Shown here: in pieces, positions 18,351 to 28,000 of the stretch | How the letters are laid out: each line of letters opens with the position of its first letter | Position numbering within the stretch: the stretch's first letter is position 1 | Origin: Phycisphaerae bacterium | GTDB taxonomy: Bacteria; Planctomycetota; Phycisphaerae; Sedimentisphaerales; Anaerobacaceae | Direction of reading: 5' to 3' | DNA: 64,000 nucleotides | Assembly: GCA_028714855.1 (NCBI GenBank) | Contig: JAQTLP010000008.1 | Location: forward strand, 1 to 64,000 | Translations under genes and position numbers: made by a program | Notes under the pieces: generated by a model | Database searches by the model: none | Seen by the model: the letters and a program-made list of their open reading frames with translations, nothing else | Told to the model about the DNA's origin: nothing

Positions 18351-18464
18351 ACATACCTCCCTTCTTGGATTTTTGATACAGGGACAACTTCCAGATAATC
18401 TTAAGGATGTAATGAAATAATGCACGAAAAAAAACAAAAAAAATTCCGCTCAAAACCACTTGTC

Positions 18465-19448
18465 TTAGAATATCTTCTTATATATATGGCAGTATGGAGA
18501 TGCTCCTGATTTCTCGTAGTAATCCTGATGATACTTCTCCGCAGGCCAGAATTTACCTGCCGGCGTTATTTGCGTCTTGACGTCATATCCTTTTTTCTTG
18601 AGTTCTCCTGCCAGCCTCTCGGCGGTCTCCCGCTGCTGCTCGTTCAAATAGAAAATCTCTGACCGGTACTGTGTCCCCACGTCAGGCCCCTGCCGGTTGA
18701 GCTGTGTAAAATCGTGTGTCTCAAAAAACAGTTTCGCCAGTGCCTCGTAACTCGTCTTCGTCGGGTCGTACTCGACCTCGACCGCCTCAGCATGACCCGT
18801 CTTGTGCGTGCAGACCTGTTCGTAAGTCGGATTGTCCGTTTGACCGCCCGTGTACCCGACAGTCGTGGATATTACGCCCGGCGCCTGTTTGAAATAATAT
18901 TCCGTTCCCCAGAAACATCCCGATGCAAATATCGCTTTCTCCGTCTGCTGCTCCGGCACAAAATTCATCGAAATGGAATTCATGCAATAGCGAACATTTT
19001 TCGCCGTTATCTTTTCACCCAAAAATATATGCCCCAGATGCGCCCCGCATTTCGCGCAAACAGCTTCTGTTCTCATACCGTCCGCATCCTTCTGCCATTT
19101 CACCGCCCCCTTAATCTCCTCATCGAAGCTCGGCCAGCCGCACTCGGATTTGAATTTCGATTCCGACTTGAACAGCTCCGCCCCGCACCGCTTGCACGTA
19201 TAAACCCCCTTCTCGAAATAGTCGTTATATTCCCCGCTGAAAGGCATCTCCGTCCCTTTGTGAACAATGACCCGCTCTTCCTCCGCCGTTAATTTCTTAT
19301 AACTTTTATCCATACTCCGCTCCTTCACATTTTGCCTCAAGGCGGATTGCTTCCTGGCTTGTAATAGCAGTAAACACCCCCCTGCTGCAACACAAACCAG
19401 CGCCGCAAAAACCCAAAATCTTCTAATTGTTCCTTTTTTCGTCTCCAT
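18465..19448 (-). CDS. msrBA: Peptide methionine sulfoxide reductase MsrB-MsrA fusion
   Basis: A two-domain repair enzyme that reduces both epimers of methionine sulfoxide. The N-terminal MsrB domain (about 50-165) has the zinc cysteines CKRC (85, 88) and CAKC (131, 134) and catalytic Cys155 in RYCMNS. The C-terminal MsrA domain (about 170-325) starts with catalytic Cys178 in GCFWG. Here MsrB comes first, the reverse of the common MsrA-MsrB order. The first 30 residues form a membrane anchor, or a lipoprotein-like signal (AGGC at 22-25), which places the long form outside the cytoplasm. An internal ATG at 19313 (Met46) has a near-perfect AAGGAG six bases upstream and would give a soluble cytoplasmic form. 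Confidence 0.92.
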   Translation of the reverse strand: METKKGTIRRFWVFAALVCVAAGGCLLLLQARKQSALRQNVKERSMDKSYKKLTAEEERVIVHKGTEMPFSGEYNDYFEKGVYTCKRCGAELFKSESKFKSECGWPSFDEEIKGAVKWQKDADGMRTEAVCAKCGAHLGHIFLGEKITAKNVRYCMNSISMNFVPEQQTEKAIFASGCFWGTEYYFKQAPGVISTTVGYTGGQTDNPTYEQVCTHKTGHAEAVEVEYDPTKTSYEALAKLFFETHDFTQLNRQGPDVGTQYRSEIFYLNEQQRETAERLAGELKKKGYDVKTQITPAGKFWPAEKYHQDYYEKSGASPYCHIYKKIF

Positions 19449-19527
19449 CTCTAACCGCCCTTTACATTATGAATATATGTTCCCTATTATCTATACTCAT
19501 AACCCACCCCCATAGTTCGAACAAGAA

Positions 19528-20928
19528 TCATTCCCGCTTTTTCTTCGGCCCGGACACCTTTTCTTGTTGTTTCTTTATCACCCGCCTATATAGGGAAGGT
19601 AAATCTTCCCACTTCTTTTCGACCCATTGGCCGTCAACTTTCTCCTTTTGCGACACAAAATTACCTTTATCTAAAATAGTCACGCGCACCAATCCTACTT
19701 GGCTGTTATAAGTTTTCCACTCACCATCCCATTTCCCATCACTCCATGTCCCCTCTTGTGATACCGTATTCGCATCAGCATATGAATATGATATATACTT
19801 ACCATGGTATAGATAGCTTTCAGGGTCAACCTCTGTCTCAGATGATAGTTTGCCGCCAAAGTATTTTTGCTCTTTCAGACCCTTGGAGCCATCCGGCTTC
19901 TGATACTCAACCATCTTGGTCTCCACTAAACTACTTCGCCCTACTACCACAGAACCTATTAACGCCGCCAATGGAAATAAGAAAAGAAAGAAATACACAA
20001 CCAATAACCCTGCCGTGGAAAATACCCCGCCCGGCCGGAAACAAATCCTCTCCCATATCTGCTTGGTATGACCTGCTACAATATTAATGCCAACCGGCGG
20101 AGGAAATAGTTCATAAACCTTGTCGATAATGACCCTTCCAACACTTGGCGGAATAGTATCAGAATCAACTTCCGCGATGCTGCAGGCAAATAAAGTGCGG
20201 CAGGACTCCGTTTGCTTCACATCCTTCGCCGCTTTCGCAAGTTTAAACGGAATCCTCACAACCCAAAGATTCAGCAGGCCTAAACCTGCAAGCAGCCACG
20301 CGCCTAAAGCATACCCTACTAAAATCAGCGCCAAAGCCGCAAAAATCCTGAAACACAACTCAAGATACCGGTTTCTTGAAAAAAGAACCGTATACAAAAA
20401 TCGCCCGCCGTCTAAAGGATAAAAAGGCAAAAGATTGAAAACATTAATAAAAAGAAACATATTCGCTAAATTTAAATAATCCTTTCGCCCCGTCGCTGCA
20501 AAAATAACCAGCAATACACAGCCGATGATTACTCCAGGCGCCGGGCCCAGCAAGCTCACTATCGCTTCCTTGTAAGCGGCTACGTCACGCTTTTCACCCG
20601 AAACGGCCGCCCCGAAAAAAGGTATGAAAAACATCTGAACATTCTTATAGCCGAACAGACGCATCCCGAAAAGATGTCCCATCTCGTGAATTAATATAAC
20701 TCCGATCAGCGTAATCAAACTCTCCAGCCCCCAACTGAAAAGACCGAGCTGGAAAAATATCAGCAAAGAGAACCCAAGAATAAAAATATTTGTCAACCAG
20801 CTTTTTTGTTGCGTTCTCTGTTTCTCTATCTCAGCGAAAACTTCCTCGTATGCTCGTTCCTGGGTTTGCCCATCCTGTCCCTCATTATCAGTTGTCGAAC
20901 CCTCATTTCCCGAATAATCATCCGTCAT
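19528..20928 (-). CDS. M50-family (site-2-protease-like) membrane metalloprotease
   Basis: A 466-residue multi-pass protein of the S2P/M50 zinc protease family, which cleaves substrates within the membrane. HEMGH (81-85) gives two zinc histidines and the catalytic Glu inside a helix. The second signature, FYPLDGGRF, supplies the third metal ligand (Asp). There are about six hydrophobic segments: two before and around HEMGH, three between there and residue 235, and one near 315-335. The C-terminal 110 residues are soluble, with MORN-like GTWSDGKWDGEW text. No PDZ domain was seen, so it differs from RseP. Its ATG overlaps the stop of the release-factor-like gene (ATGA), so the two are co-translated. 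Confidence 0.82.
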   Translation of the reverse strand: MTDDYSGNEGSTTDNEGQDGQTQERAYEEVFAEIEKQRTQQKSWLTNIFILGFSLLIFFQLGLFSWGLESLITLIGVILIHEMGHLFGMRLFGYKNVQMFFIPFFGAAVSGEKRDVAAYKEAIVSLLGPAPGVIIGCVLLVIFAATGRKDYLNLANMFLFINVFNLLPFYPLDGGRFLYTVLFSRNRYLELCFRIFAALALILVGYALGAWLLAGLGLLNLWVVRIPFKLAKAAKDVKQTESCRTLFACSIAEVDSDTIPPSVGRVIIDKVYELFPPPVGINIVAGHTKQIWERICFRPGGVFSTAGLLVVYFFLFLFPLAALIGSVVVGRSSLVETKMVEYQKPDGSKGLKEQKYFGGKLSSETEVDPESYLYHGKYISYSYADANTVSQEGTWSDGKWDGEWKTYNSQVGLVRVTILDKGNFVSQKEKVDGQWVEKKWEDLPSLYRRVIKKQQEKVSGPKKKRE

Positions 20929-21290
20929 ATTGTTCCCTTCAAACCTGTCCTATTGCTTCGGCGTTTGCGACGCTTTTTCTGTTTGCGAATCTTCGCAGCC
21001 TCTAATGCTGCCGGACTCTTCGAGCCTAATTTCTCCCGCTCTATCAGCTCACACAATCGCTTTCTCGCATAATACCGATTCAGTCCCTGCGACCGTTCCC
21101 GCTGCATCTTCACTTCCAGCCCGCTTCCGGCGTGCTTTAGATAAACGCAGCTCGCTGTCTTATTTACGTTTTGCCCGCCCGGCCCAGATGAACGAACATA
21201 TTTTTCCTCTATGTCCGCCTCGCGCAGCCCCAGCGCCGTCATCCTCGCCTCCAGCTCTTCCTGCTTCTTCCGCATTACCCCAAAATTCAT
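20925..21290 (-). CDS. Short peptide chain release factor-like (GGQ) protein
   Basis: A 121-residue protein made of one class I release-factor catalytic domain. GGQ at 38-40, within SSGPGGQNVNKT, is the peptidyl-tRNA hydrolysis motif. The tail (about 85-121) is strongly basic (RKQKKRRKRR), as in ArfB-type ribosome-rescue factors, whose tails enter the empty mRNA channel. The codon-recognition domains of RF1/RF2 are absent. Rescue of stalled ribosomes is therefore likely but inferred. CAGG lies six bases before the ATG at 21290. It is divergent from lepA, another translation factor, and is co-transcribed with the M50 gene. Confidence 0.8.
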   Translation of the reverse strand: MNFGVMRKKQEELEARMTALGLREADIEEKYVRSSGPGGQNVNKTASCVYLKHAGSGLEVKMQRERSQGLNRYYARKRLCELIEREKLGSKSPAALEAAKIRKQKKRRKRRSNRTGLKGTI

Positions 21291-21402
21291 TTGTACCTGA
21301 CTATCCTATAATTTAGCCCCCAGGCCACAGCACAAAGGTTATGCTATACGGCAGCAACTTTCAACGAAAATTGATACTCCGCTTTTGGGATTCGGCGAAC
21401 TG

Positions 21403-21431
21403 TTGCAAATCGGCCGTTTCCGGTATATACT
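21403..21431 (+). promoter_or_regulatory. Promoter for lepA
   Basis: TTGCAA (21403-21408), a 17-base spacer and TATACT (21426-21431). Transcription would start near 21438, giving a leader of about 30 bases. AGGAAG (21441-21446) is too far from the ATG at 21469 to be a normal ribosome binding site. Confidence 0.55.
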
Positions 21432-21468
21432 CAACAATTTAGGAAGATATTAGACTTTCATAATCGCT

Positions 21469-23265
21469 ATGGGCACGGAAAACATACGTAATTTCTCGAT
21501 TGTGGCGCACATCGACCACGGCAAGAGCACCCTCGCTGACAGGATGCTCGAGCTGACAGGCACTGTCGACACGCGTCGAAAGGTCGACCAGATTCTCGAC
21601 GCTATGGACCTTGAGAGAGAGCGCGGCATCACCATCAAGGCTTCAGCCGTAACAATGCGCTACGAGCACGATGGCAAGGTCTATATGCTCAATCTCATCG
21701 ATACACCGGGGCATGTGGATTTTCATTATGAGGTCTCCCGCGCTCTGGCGGCGTGCGAGGGTGCACTGCTCGTAGTCGATGCCAGCCAGGGTGTGCAGGC
21801 GCAGACAGTCGCCAATGCCTATCTGGCGGTGAACGCCGGCGTGGAATTGCTGGTTGTGCTGAACAAAATCGATATGTCCGCGGCCCAGCCCGAATTGGTG
21901 GCCGAAGAGGTCGAGCACGTCTTCGGCATCAGCAGGAACGAGTGTTTTCGCATCAGCGCAAAAACAGGACTGGGAGTGCAGGAGCTTTTGGAAGCGGTGG
22001 TGACACTCTTGCCCCCGCCGCCCGACAGGAGCAATGAGCCGACGGCCGCGATGATTTTCGACAGTCAGCCCGACGAGTACCGAGGCATAATATGTTACGT
22101 GCGGGTCTTTGCGGGAACGCTGAACGTCAAGCAGAAAATTCGGCTGATGGGTAGCTCCAGAACATATAACGTAACCGAGCTTGGCAAGTTTACCCCTGAG
22201 ATGACAGCTGTGGACCGCTTGGGAACAGGCGAGGTCGGATACGTCATTGCCAATATCCGTGATTTGCACGACGTCCAGATTGGCGACACTATCACCGACG
22301 ATAAAACCCCTGCCGAAAAAGCCCTGCCGGGATACGTAACTCCTATCCAGATGGTTTTTTCCGATTTCTACCCGGGGGCCGACACTGACTATCCGAAGCT
22401 GCGCGAGGCCTTTGAAAAACTGGCCCTGAACGATTCGAGCTTTACGTTCTCCCCGCAGAACAGCCCCGCGCTGGGATTTGGCTTCCGCTGCGGGTTTCTC
22501 GGGCTCTTGCATATGGAGATTGTGCAGGAGCGGCTGGAACGGGAAAGCGACGTCGACGTCGTCCAGACCGCCCCGACTGTCAGCTATGAGGTGGTTACCA
22601 GCGATGGCTGTGTCCATCGCATCGATTCGCCCGCCGAGCTGCCCGACCAAACAAAGATTAATGAGCTGCGGGAACCGATGGTCAAGCTCGAAATTATCAC
22701 CAACACAGACAGCATCGGCGGCATAATGAAGCTGACCGAGGCTCGGCGATGTCGCCTCTTGCAGACAAACTACATCAGCACCACCAGGGTTATGTTCGAA
22801 TACAAGGCGCCGCTCGCGGAAATCGTCTACGATTTTTACGACAACCTCAAGGGAATCAGTCACGGCTATGCGACTATGGATTATTCTTTCCTCGGGTTCG
22901 AGGCTGCCGACCTTGTCAAAATCGACATCCTCGTCAATAAGACACCCGTCGACGCCTTGTCCCGGATTCTTCACCGCTCGGTAGCAGAGCTTCGTGGCCG
23001 CAAATTGCTCGTCAAGTTGCGTAAGAGCATCCCGAGACATCAGTTCGAGATTCCGCTGCAGGTGGCTATCGGAGGCAAAATAATCGCCCGCGAGTCCATC
23101 AAGCCGTACCGCAAGGACGTAATAGCCGGGCTTTACGGCGGTGACGTCACCCGAAAAAATAAGCTGCTTGACAAACAGAAAAAGGGCAAAAAACGCATGA
23201 AGTCCGTCGGCCAAGTCCAAATCCCCCAGGAAGCGTTTATGAGCATTCTCGATACCAGCGACTAA
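21469..23265 (+). CDS. lepA: Translation elongation factor 4 (LepA/EF4)
   Basis: A GTPase of the EF-G family that binds the ribosome and acts in initiation or back-translocation under stress. The 598-residue length is normal. The G1 motif AHIDHGKST lies at 13-21, G3 is DTPGHVDF, and G4 NKID follows. The LepA-specific C-terminal domain ends with the basic stretch KKGKKRMKSVG before VQIPQEAFMSIL. The only nearby purine-rich site is more than 20 bases upstream of the ATG, so initiation may be weak or not Shine-Dalgarno driven. By eye the gene is more GC-rich than its neighbours. The antisense frame is open for 542 codons as a by-product of that codon use. Confidence 0.95.
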   Translation: MGTENIRNFSIVAHIDHGKSTLADRMLELTGTVDTRRKVDQILDAMDLERERGITIKASAVTMRYEHDGKVYMLNLIDTPGHVDFHYEVSRALAACEGALLVVDASQGVQAQTVANAYLAVNAGVELLVVLNKIDMSAAQPELVAEEVEHVFGISRNECFRISAKTGLGVQELLEAVVTLLPPPPDRSNEPTAAMIFDSQPDEYRGIICYVRVFAGTLNVKQKIRLMGSSRTYNVTELGKFTPEMTAVDRLGTGEVGYVIANIRDLHDVQIGDTITDDKTPAEKALPGYVTPIQMVFSDFYPGADTDYPKLREAFEKLALNDSSFTFSPQNSPALGFGFRCGFLGLLHMEIVQERLERESDVDVVQTAPTVSYEVVTSDGCVHRIDSPAELPDQTKINELREPMVKLEIITNTDSIGGIMKLTEARRCRLLQTNYISTTRVMFEYKAPLAEIVYDFYDNLKGISHGYATMDYSFLGFEAADLVKIDILVNKTPVDALSRILHRSVAELRGRKLLVKLRKSIPRHQFEIPLQVAIGGKIIARESIKPYRKDVIAGLYGGDVTRKNKLLDKQKKGKKRMKSVGQVQIPQEAFMSILDTSD

Positions 23266-23320
23266 CGACAAAAAATTTTATTTCGTACCTTTCTTATCTT
23301 TCACACCATTTAAATAATTA

Positions 23321-23356
23321 ACCAATTACCAATTAACCAATTACCAATTAACCAAT
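23321..23356. repeat. 15-bp tandem repeat, two copies plus a partial
   Basis: ACCAATTACCAATTA occurs at 23321-23335 and 23336-23350, followed by ACCAAT. Each unit itself contains ACCAATT twice. It sits between the lepA stop and the promoter of the next gene. No spacer structure is present, so it is not CRISPR. Confidence 0.85.
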
Positions 23357-23372
23357 CCTCCCGCTTTTCCCC

Positions 23373-23401
23373 TTGACTTTTCCGGCTAAATCCCATATTT
23401 T
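23373..23401 (+). promoter_or_regulatory. Promoter for the beta-helix protein gene
   Basis: TTGACT (23373-23378), a 17-base spacer and TATTTT (23396-23401). A full AGGAGG (23418-23423) precedes the ATG at 23431. Confidence 0.6.
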
Positions 23402-23430
23402 AGTTCATATGCAATTTAGGAGGCGAGTAT

Positions 23431-24999
23431 ATGAAAAAGTTGATTTCTGCCTTTATCTGCCTGTTTTTAGCCATTCCTTCTCAGGCAGGGACAATCTTCG
23501 TCGATGCCGGCGCCGCCGGTGCAAACAACGGCTCAAGCTGGACCGATGCCTATAACTATCTTCAGGATGCCATTACCGCGGCTGGCTCCGCCTCCGAAAT
23601 TCGGGTTGCACAAGGCATTTATAAACCCGATGCCAATAGTCTATATCCCGCTGGCACAAATAACCGGACAGCGACCTTCCAGCTCAAAAATGGTGTTGCA
23701 ATCTACGGCGGCTTCCCAACAGCAGGCGGAAACCGTGACCCTAACATATACGTAACCTCCCTCAGCGGCGATATTAATGTTCAGTATAACAATAGCGACA
23801 ACAGCTACCACGTCGTTACCAGCTCCGGCACCAATCCCACCACTATCTTGGACGGCTTCACAATCACCGCGGGTAATGCTGATGGCTCGTCCTCAATGGG
23901 ATTCGGCGCTGGAATGTATAACTCCTCCGGCAGCCCGACAGTAACCAACTGCACATTCAGTGGTAACTCAGCGATGAGTAGCGGCGGGATGTCCAACGAT
24001 AGCAGCAGCCCAACCGTAACCAACTGCACATTCACAGGCAACTCGGCAACCTACAGCGCCGGCGGAATGTATAATTTCTACTCCAGCAGCCCGACCCTAA
24101 CCAACTGCACATTTACAGGTAACTCCTCGGCGTCCAAGGGCGGCGGGATATACAACTTATCCTCCAGCAGCCCGACTGTAACCAACTGTACATTCAGTGA
24201 TAACTCCGCACAAACCGGCGGCGGGATGTGTAATCGTGATAATAGCAGCCCGACTGTAACCAACTGCACTTTCAGCGGCAACTCGGTAACAATCCAGGGC
24301 GGCGGAATGTACAATTTCTCCTCCAGCAGTCCGACCGTAACCAACTGTACTTTCACAGGCAACTCGGTCTCCTTGGATGGTCTCTATGGTGGCGGGATGT
24401 GCAATTTATCCTCCAGTAACCCGACGTTGGCCAACTGCATTCTCTGGGGTAATACCGCACAAACAGGGCCGCAGTTATATAATGAGGGGATTAGTTCTCC
24501 AACCGTTTCTTTTTCTGATGTTCAGGGCGGCTGGGCTGGAATCAGCAATATCAATGCTGACCCCTGTTTTGTTGACGCGGATACTGACGACTATCATTTA
24601 AAAAGTGCTGGCTGGAGCTGGGACGCTGTGCGAAATCGCTGGGCCTATGACGATGTCACCAGCCGCTGCATTGACGCCGGCAACCCCGGCTCGCCGCTCG
24701 GCGATGAATTGCTCTCCGTCCCAGATGACCCCAACAATATCTGGGGACATAATCTTCGTATCGATATGGGCGCCTTCGGCGGAACAGCAGAAGCATCCAT
24801 CCCGCCTTACGATTGGGCTCTGTTATCCGACATAACCAATGATGGAATATCTGATTATAGCGACATCGATATACTCTCGTCTTTGTGGCTGAATACTGGT
24901 GAGCAGTTGTATGCCGATTTCAATCGCAATGGAATTATCGACCTCTTTGATTTCGCCTTGCTCGCGCAGGATTGGCTCGAACAAACAACCTGGCACTAA
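23431..24999 (+). CDS. Secreted right-handed beta-helix protein with dockerin-like tail
   Basis: A 522-residue exported protein. The signal peptide (1-19) ends at PSQA. Residues 20-130 carry a DUF1565-like opening (GTIFVDAGAAGANNGSSW) typical of polymorphic outer-membrane and beta-helix proteins. Residues about 145-345 hold about seven coils with the core SPTVTNCTFSGNS, separated by GGGMYN-type turns; these stack as a right-handed beta-helix. The C terminus (about 455-520) looks like a dockerin type I module: two Asp/Asn-rich, calcium-loop-like segments, NDGISDYSDIDILSSLWL and DFNRNGIIDLFDFALLAQDWL. Binding or cleavage of polysaccharide or surface display is plausible, but no catalytic residues are recognised. 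The good promoter and AGGAGG suggest high expression. Confidence 0.75.
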   Translation: MKKLISAFICLFLAIPSQAGTIFVDAGAAGANNGSSWTDAYNYLQDAITAAGSASEIRVAQGIYKPDANSLYPAGTNNRTATFQLKNGVAIYGGFPTAGGNRDPNIYVTSLSGDINVQYNNSDNSYHVVTSSGTNPTTILDGFTITAGNADGSSSMGFGAGMYNSSGSPTVTNCTFSGNSAMSSGGMSNDSSSPTVTNCTFTGNSATYSAGGMYNFYSSSPTLTNCTFTGNSSASKGGGIYNLSSSSPTVTNCTFSDNSAQTGGGMCNRDNSSPTVTNCTFSGNSVTIQGGGMYNFSSSSPTVTNCTFTGNSVSLDGLYGGGMCNLSSSNPTLANCILWGNTAQTGPQLYNEGISSPTVSFSDVQGGWAGISNINADPCFVDADTDDYHLKSAGWSWDAVRNRWAYDDVTSRCIDAGNPGSPLGDELLSVPDDPNNIWGHNLRIDMGAFGGTAEASIPPYDWALLSDITNDGISDYSDIDILSSLWLNTGEQLYADFNRNGIIDLFDFALLAQDWLEQTTWH

Positions 25000-25011
25000 T
25001 GACAAAACCAA

Positions 25012-25045
25012 AAAAGCTGGGAGCTTAAAACCGCTCCCAGCTTTT
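25012..25045. terminator. Strong bidirectional intrinsic terminator
   Basis: AAAAGCTGGGAGC (25012-25024) pairs perfectly with GCTCCCAGCTTTT (25033-25045) across an eight-base loop. It lies between two convergent genes and carries a T run on both strands. Confidence 0.93.
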
Positions 25046-25092
25046 CTTATTCCTGTTCGCCGCGGACATCACACAGCTTGTGCCCCCTTAGC

Positions 25093-28000
25093 TTACTCTT
25101 CTGTTCCTTCGTCATAAAGCTGTTTTACCTCTTCAGCCGACAGCACTCTGTTGAATATCATAACATTGTCTATCATCCCGTTGAACGGCCCGCCTTCAAG
25201 AGTCCCGCTGCCGTAGCTGCCGTCGCCTATCCGGAACTTTGTATCATATATGTCCATGTACTTCGACCCGGCCGTTCCATCGGGTTCGCCGTCCACATAC
25301 AGGATAGCATTGCTCGAACCATTATTGACTAACACAAAGTGATGCCACCCGCTGCTTACATTTATTGTCCCTGTTATTTCGGTCATCGGCGCAACGTCGC
25401 CGCCGAATTTTGCTACAACCTTATTGTTCTCCACCAGGACTTGCCAGCCATAGTAATCGCCGGAGTGTTGCGACCATTGTCCGACAATTGTTTGCATCCC
25501 TGTTGATTGGTCTGTATTAAACCAGCCGGCGATTGTGAAAACACTGCTGTTATTGAACAAGCTGTTCAAACTTGATACCGAGAAGTAGTCCGTAACGCCG
25601 TCAAAATCAACCGCGCCATTGAATTTCCCCGTCACCCAGCATGGGTCATCGCCGTTAAACGTCCCGTCATCGTCGCCGACGCAATCATAAGCGGTAACAC
25701 CATTGCATTCGTCAAGCTTCCACCATCTGTTGGGATTCGGACCGGCCACTGTCGTAAAGCTCCAGATGTCGCCTGTAGTTGTGTCGACACCGTTGCTTTC
25801 ATCAATACGCCAATAGTAAGTCGTGCCATAACTTAATATGCCGGGGTTGAAGGTTGTGCCTGTCTGGTTGCACACGAACGCTGGCTGGTTGGTGTCGCCG
25901 AAGTATACGTCGTGGGTTTGCGCCTCTTCACCGGCTGTCCAGCTAAGGTCTGAATTTACGCCAACACCTGTTGCCTCGTCGGCAGGGTTCGGATTAGATG
26001 CCTTTTTATTCTCATCACCTTGATAACACAGACTAAATACTCCTTGACTTGAGTCCTCCTGATAAATCTGCCCGACTTCTACTTCAGATAAAGCCTTGTC
26101 GTAGAAGCGGACATCGTCGATTTGACCGTTGAAGTACACAGTTGATACTCCGCCAATGCGAGTAAGAGTCAGATATGAATTGGTAACTGACCTTGAATCA
26201 TCTATTATCGCACCATTTAGGTACGTTGTCGCTTGTTTATTGTCAAAAGATACGGCAATATGGTTCCAATTGTCTTCGGGAGCGACATCGTGTGCAATGA
26301 CAAAATAGTCATCCTGCGAATCAGTCTCACCGACTATCCCATAATACCCGGTTCCCTCTTCTTCGAGTGTTAAGTAGCCGACATACTGACTGTCCTTGCT
26401 TATTAAAAATCCCTGGCCGCCGTAGTTTGATGAAAAATCCGCGGACGTTTTAAACCAGAATGAAATTGTTCCTTTATTGGTGCTGACTGTATAACTGGGG
26501 ATAGTCATATAATCATCGCTTCCATCGAAGCTCAACGCGTCGCCTATCTGACCCGTTGTCCACGTTGCTCCATAGACAGTTCCATCATAGCCGTTGGCTG
26601 AATCATCGGCGTTTCCATTAAGCTCCCACAATCTGACAAGGTTAGGCTCAACCCCAGATATCTTAAAGCTCCATACATCTCCTTTAACTACTGGCTCGGG
26701 ATACCCTTCGTCAATCCGCCAGTAGTAAGTGACGCCGGCGTTCAGCCCCACCTCGCACGGGTCAAAGGTACTAATGTCATAATTGCCCTTGTATACAGTT
26801 GTTGAAGATGTGTCGGCATCATTTACATCATCATAATCGGTGCCGAAATACACATCGTGCGAGATGGCGTATCTGTTTGGAGACCAGCTGAGCTCTGTAT
26901 TTGGGTCCACGCCTCTTGCTCCGTCACCGGGATTGGGGCAGTATGCCTTTAAGCCGCGCCCTACCCAATAAATCTGCTCGATTTCTTCCACATTTAAAGC
27001 CTTGTCATAGAAACGGACGTCGTCGATTTGGCCGTTGAAGAACTCGCTCGTCCTCCCGCCAATGCGGGTAAGAGTCAGGGAAGAATCGGTAACTGGCTCT
27101 GTTTGTATTAACTCACCATTTAGGTATGTTTTTGCTACTTTTTCGTAAAAAGATACAACGACGTGGTTCCATACGCCTGCGGGAGCTGCGTCATCTGCAG
27201 TGACAAAATAGTCATCCTGTGTATTAGTCTCACCGACTATCTTGTAAGGCACAGTCCCATTTCCTTCAACTGTTAAGTAACCGACATATTTACTGTCCTG
27301 GCTTATTAAATATCCCTGGCTGCCGTAGTTTCCTGAAAAGTCCGCGGATGTCTTAAACCATAATGAAATTGTTCCATTATTTGTATCAACTGTAAAACTC
27401 GGGACATCCACATAATCATCAACCCCGTCAAAATCAAGCGCTCCTACGATTTGGCCGGTGACCCAGTCCGTAGCCGGCTCCATATTAATAAGTGTTCCAT
27501 CATTATTGCCTGCCGAATCATCCGCGTTAGTCCCGCTTCCGTCATCAAACTTCCACCAGTTGTCAGGAATAGGCTCGGTTATGTCTTCTTCAAACGCCTC
27601 GTCCGCCCCGATATCCACTTGCCCACCCATCACACGCGGTTGCTGGTCTATGTCGTAAGGCCAAGTCGCCACACTATTGTTACCAATATCTATGCACGGT
27701 GAATCGAGGTTGATACTTAGGTGATAGTCGTTGTTGGCATAATCGACAAAACAAGGGTCATCTTTAATATTATGTTCGCCAGGGTAAAGGGAACTGCCTT
27801 GAATGCAGGAATATGTTACGTCAAAAGGTCCGGGAGTATAGGCGTATAATTGGGCAGAGCTGTTGCCCCAAACAATGCAGTTAGTAATCTCGTGGCTGAT
27901 ACTATGAGGTGAAGTGTGGGTTATTCCGCCGCTGGTGTTCTTGGTAATGGTGTTATTTAGAATTGTTACCTGAGCATCAACGTCATCAATCATGATTCCA

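Noticed and set aside
21643-23271. 542-codon open frame antisense to lepA
   Set aside because: LepA is certain on the plus strand; the antisense frame has no family match I can see, no ribosome binding site, and is explained by the GC-rich codon use of lepA.
24000-24420. Possible DNA repeat array or CRISPR in the beta-helix gene
   Set aside because: The near-repeats of about 70 bp are in frame and encode SPTVTNCTF coils of a beta-helix protein.
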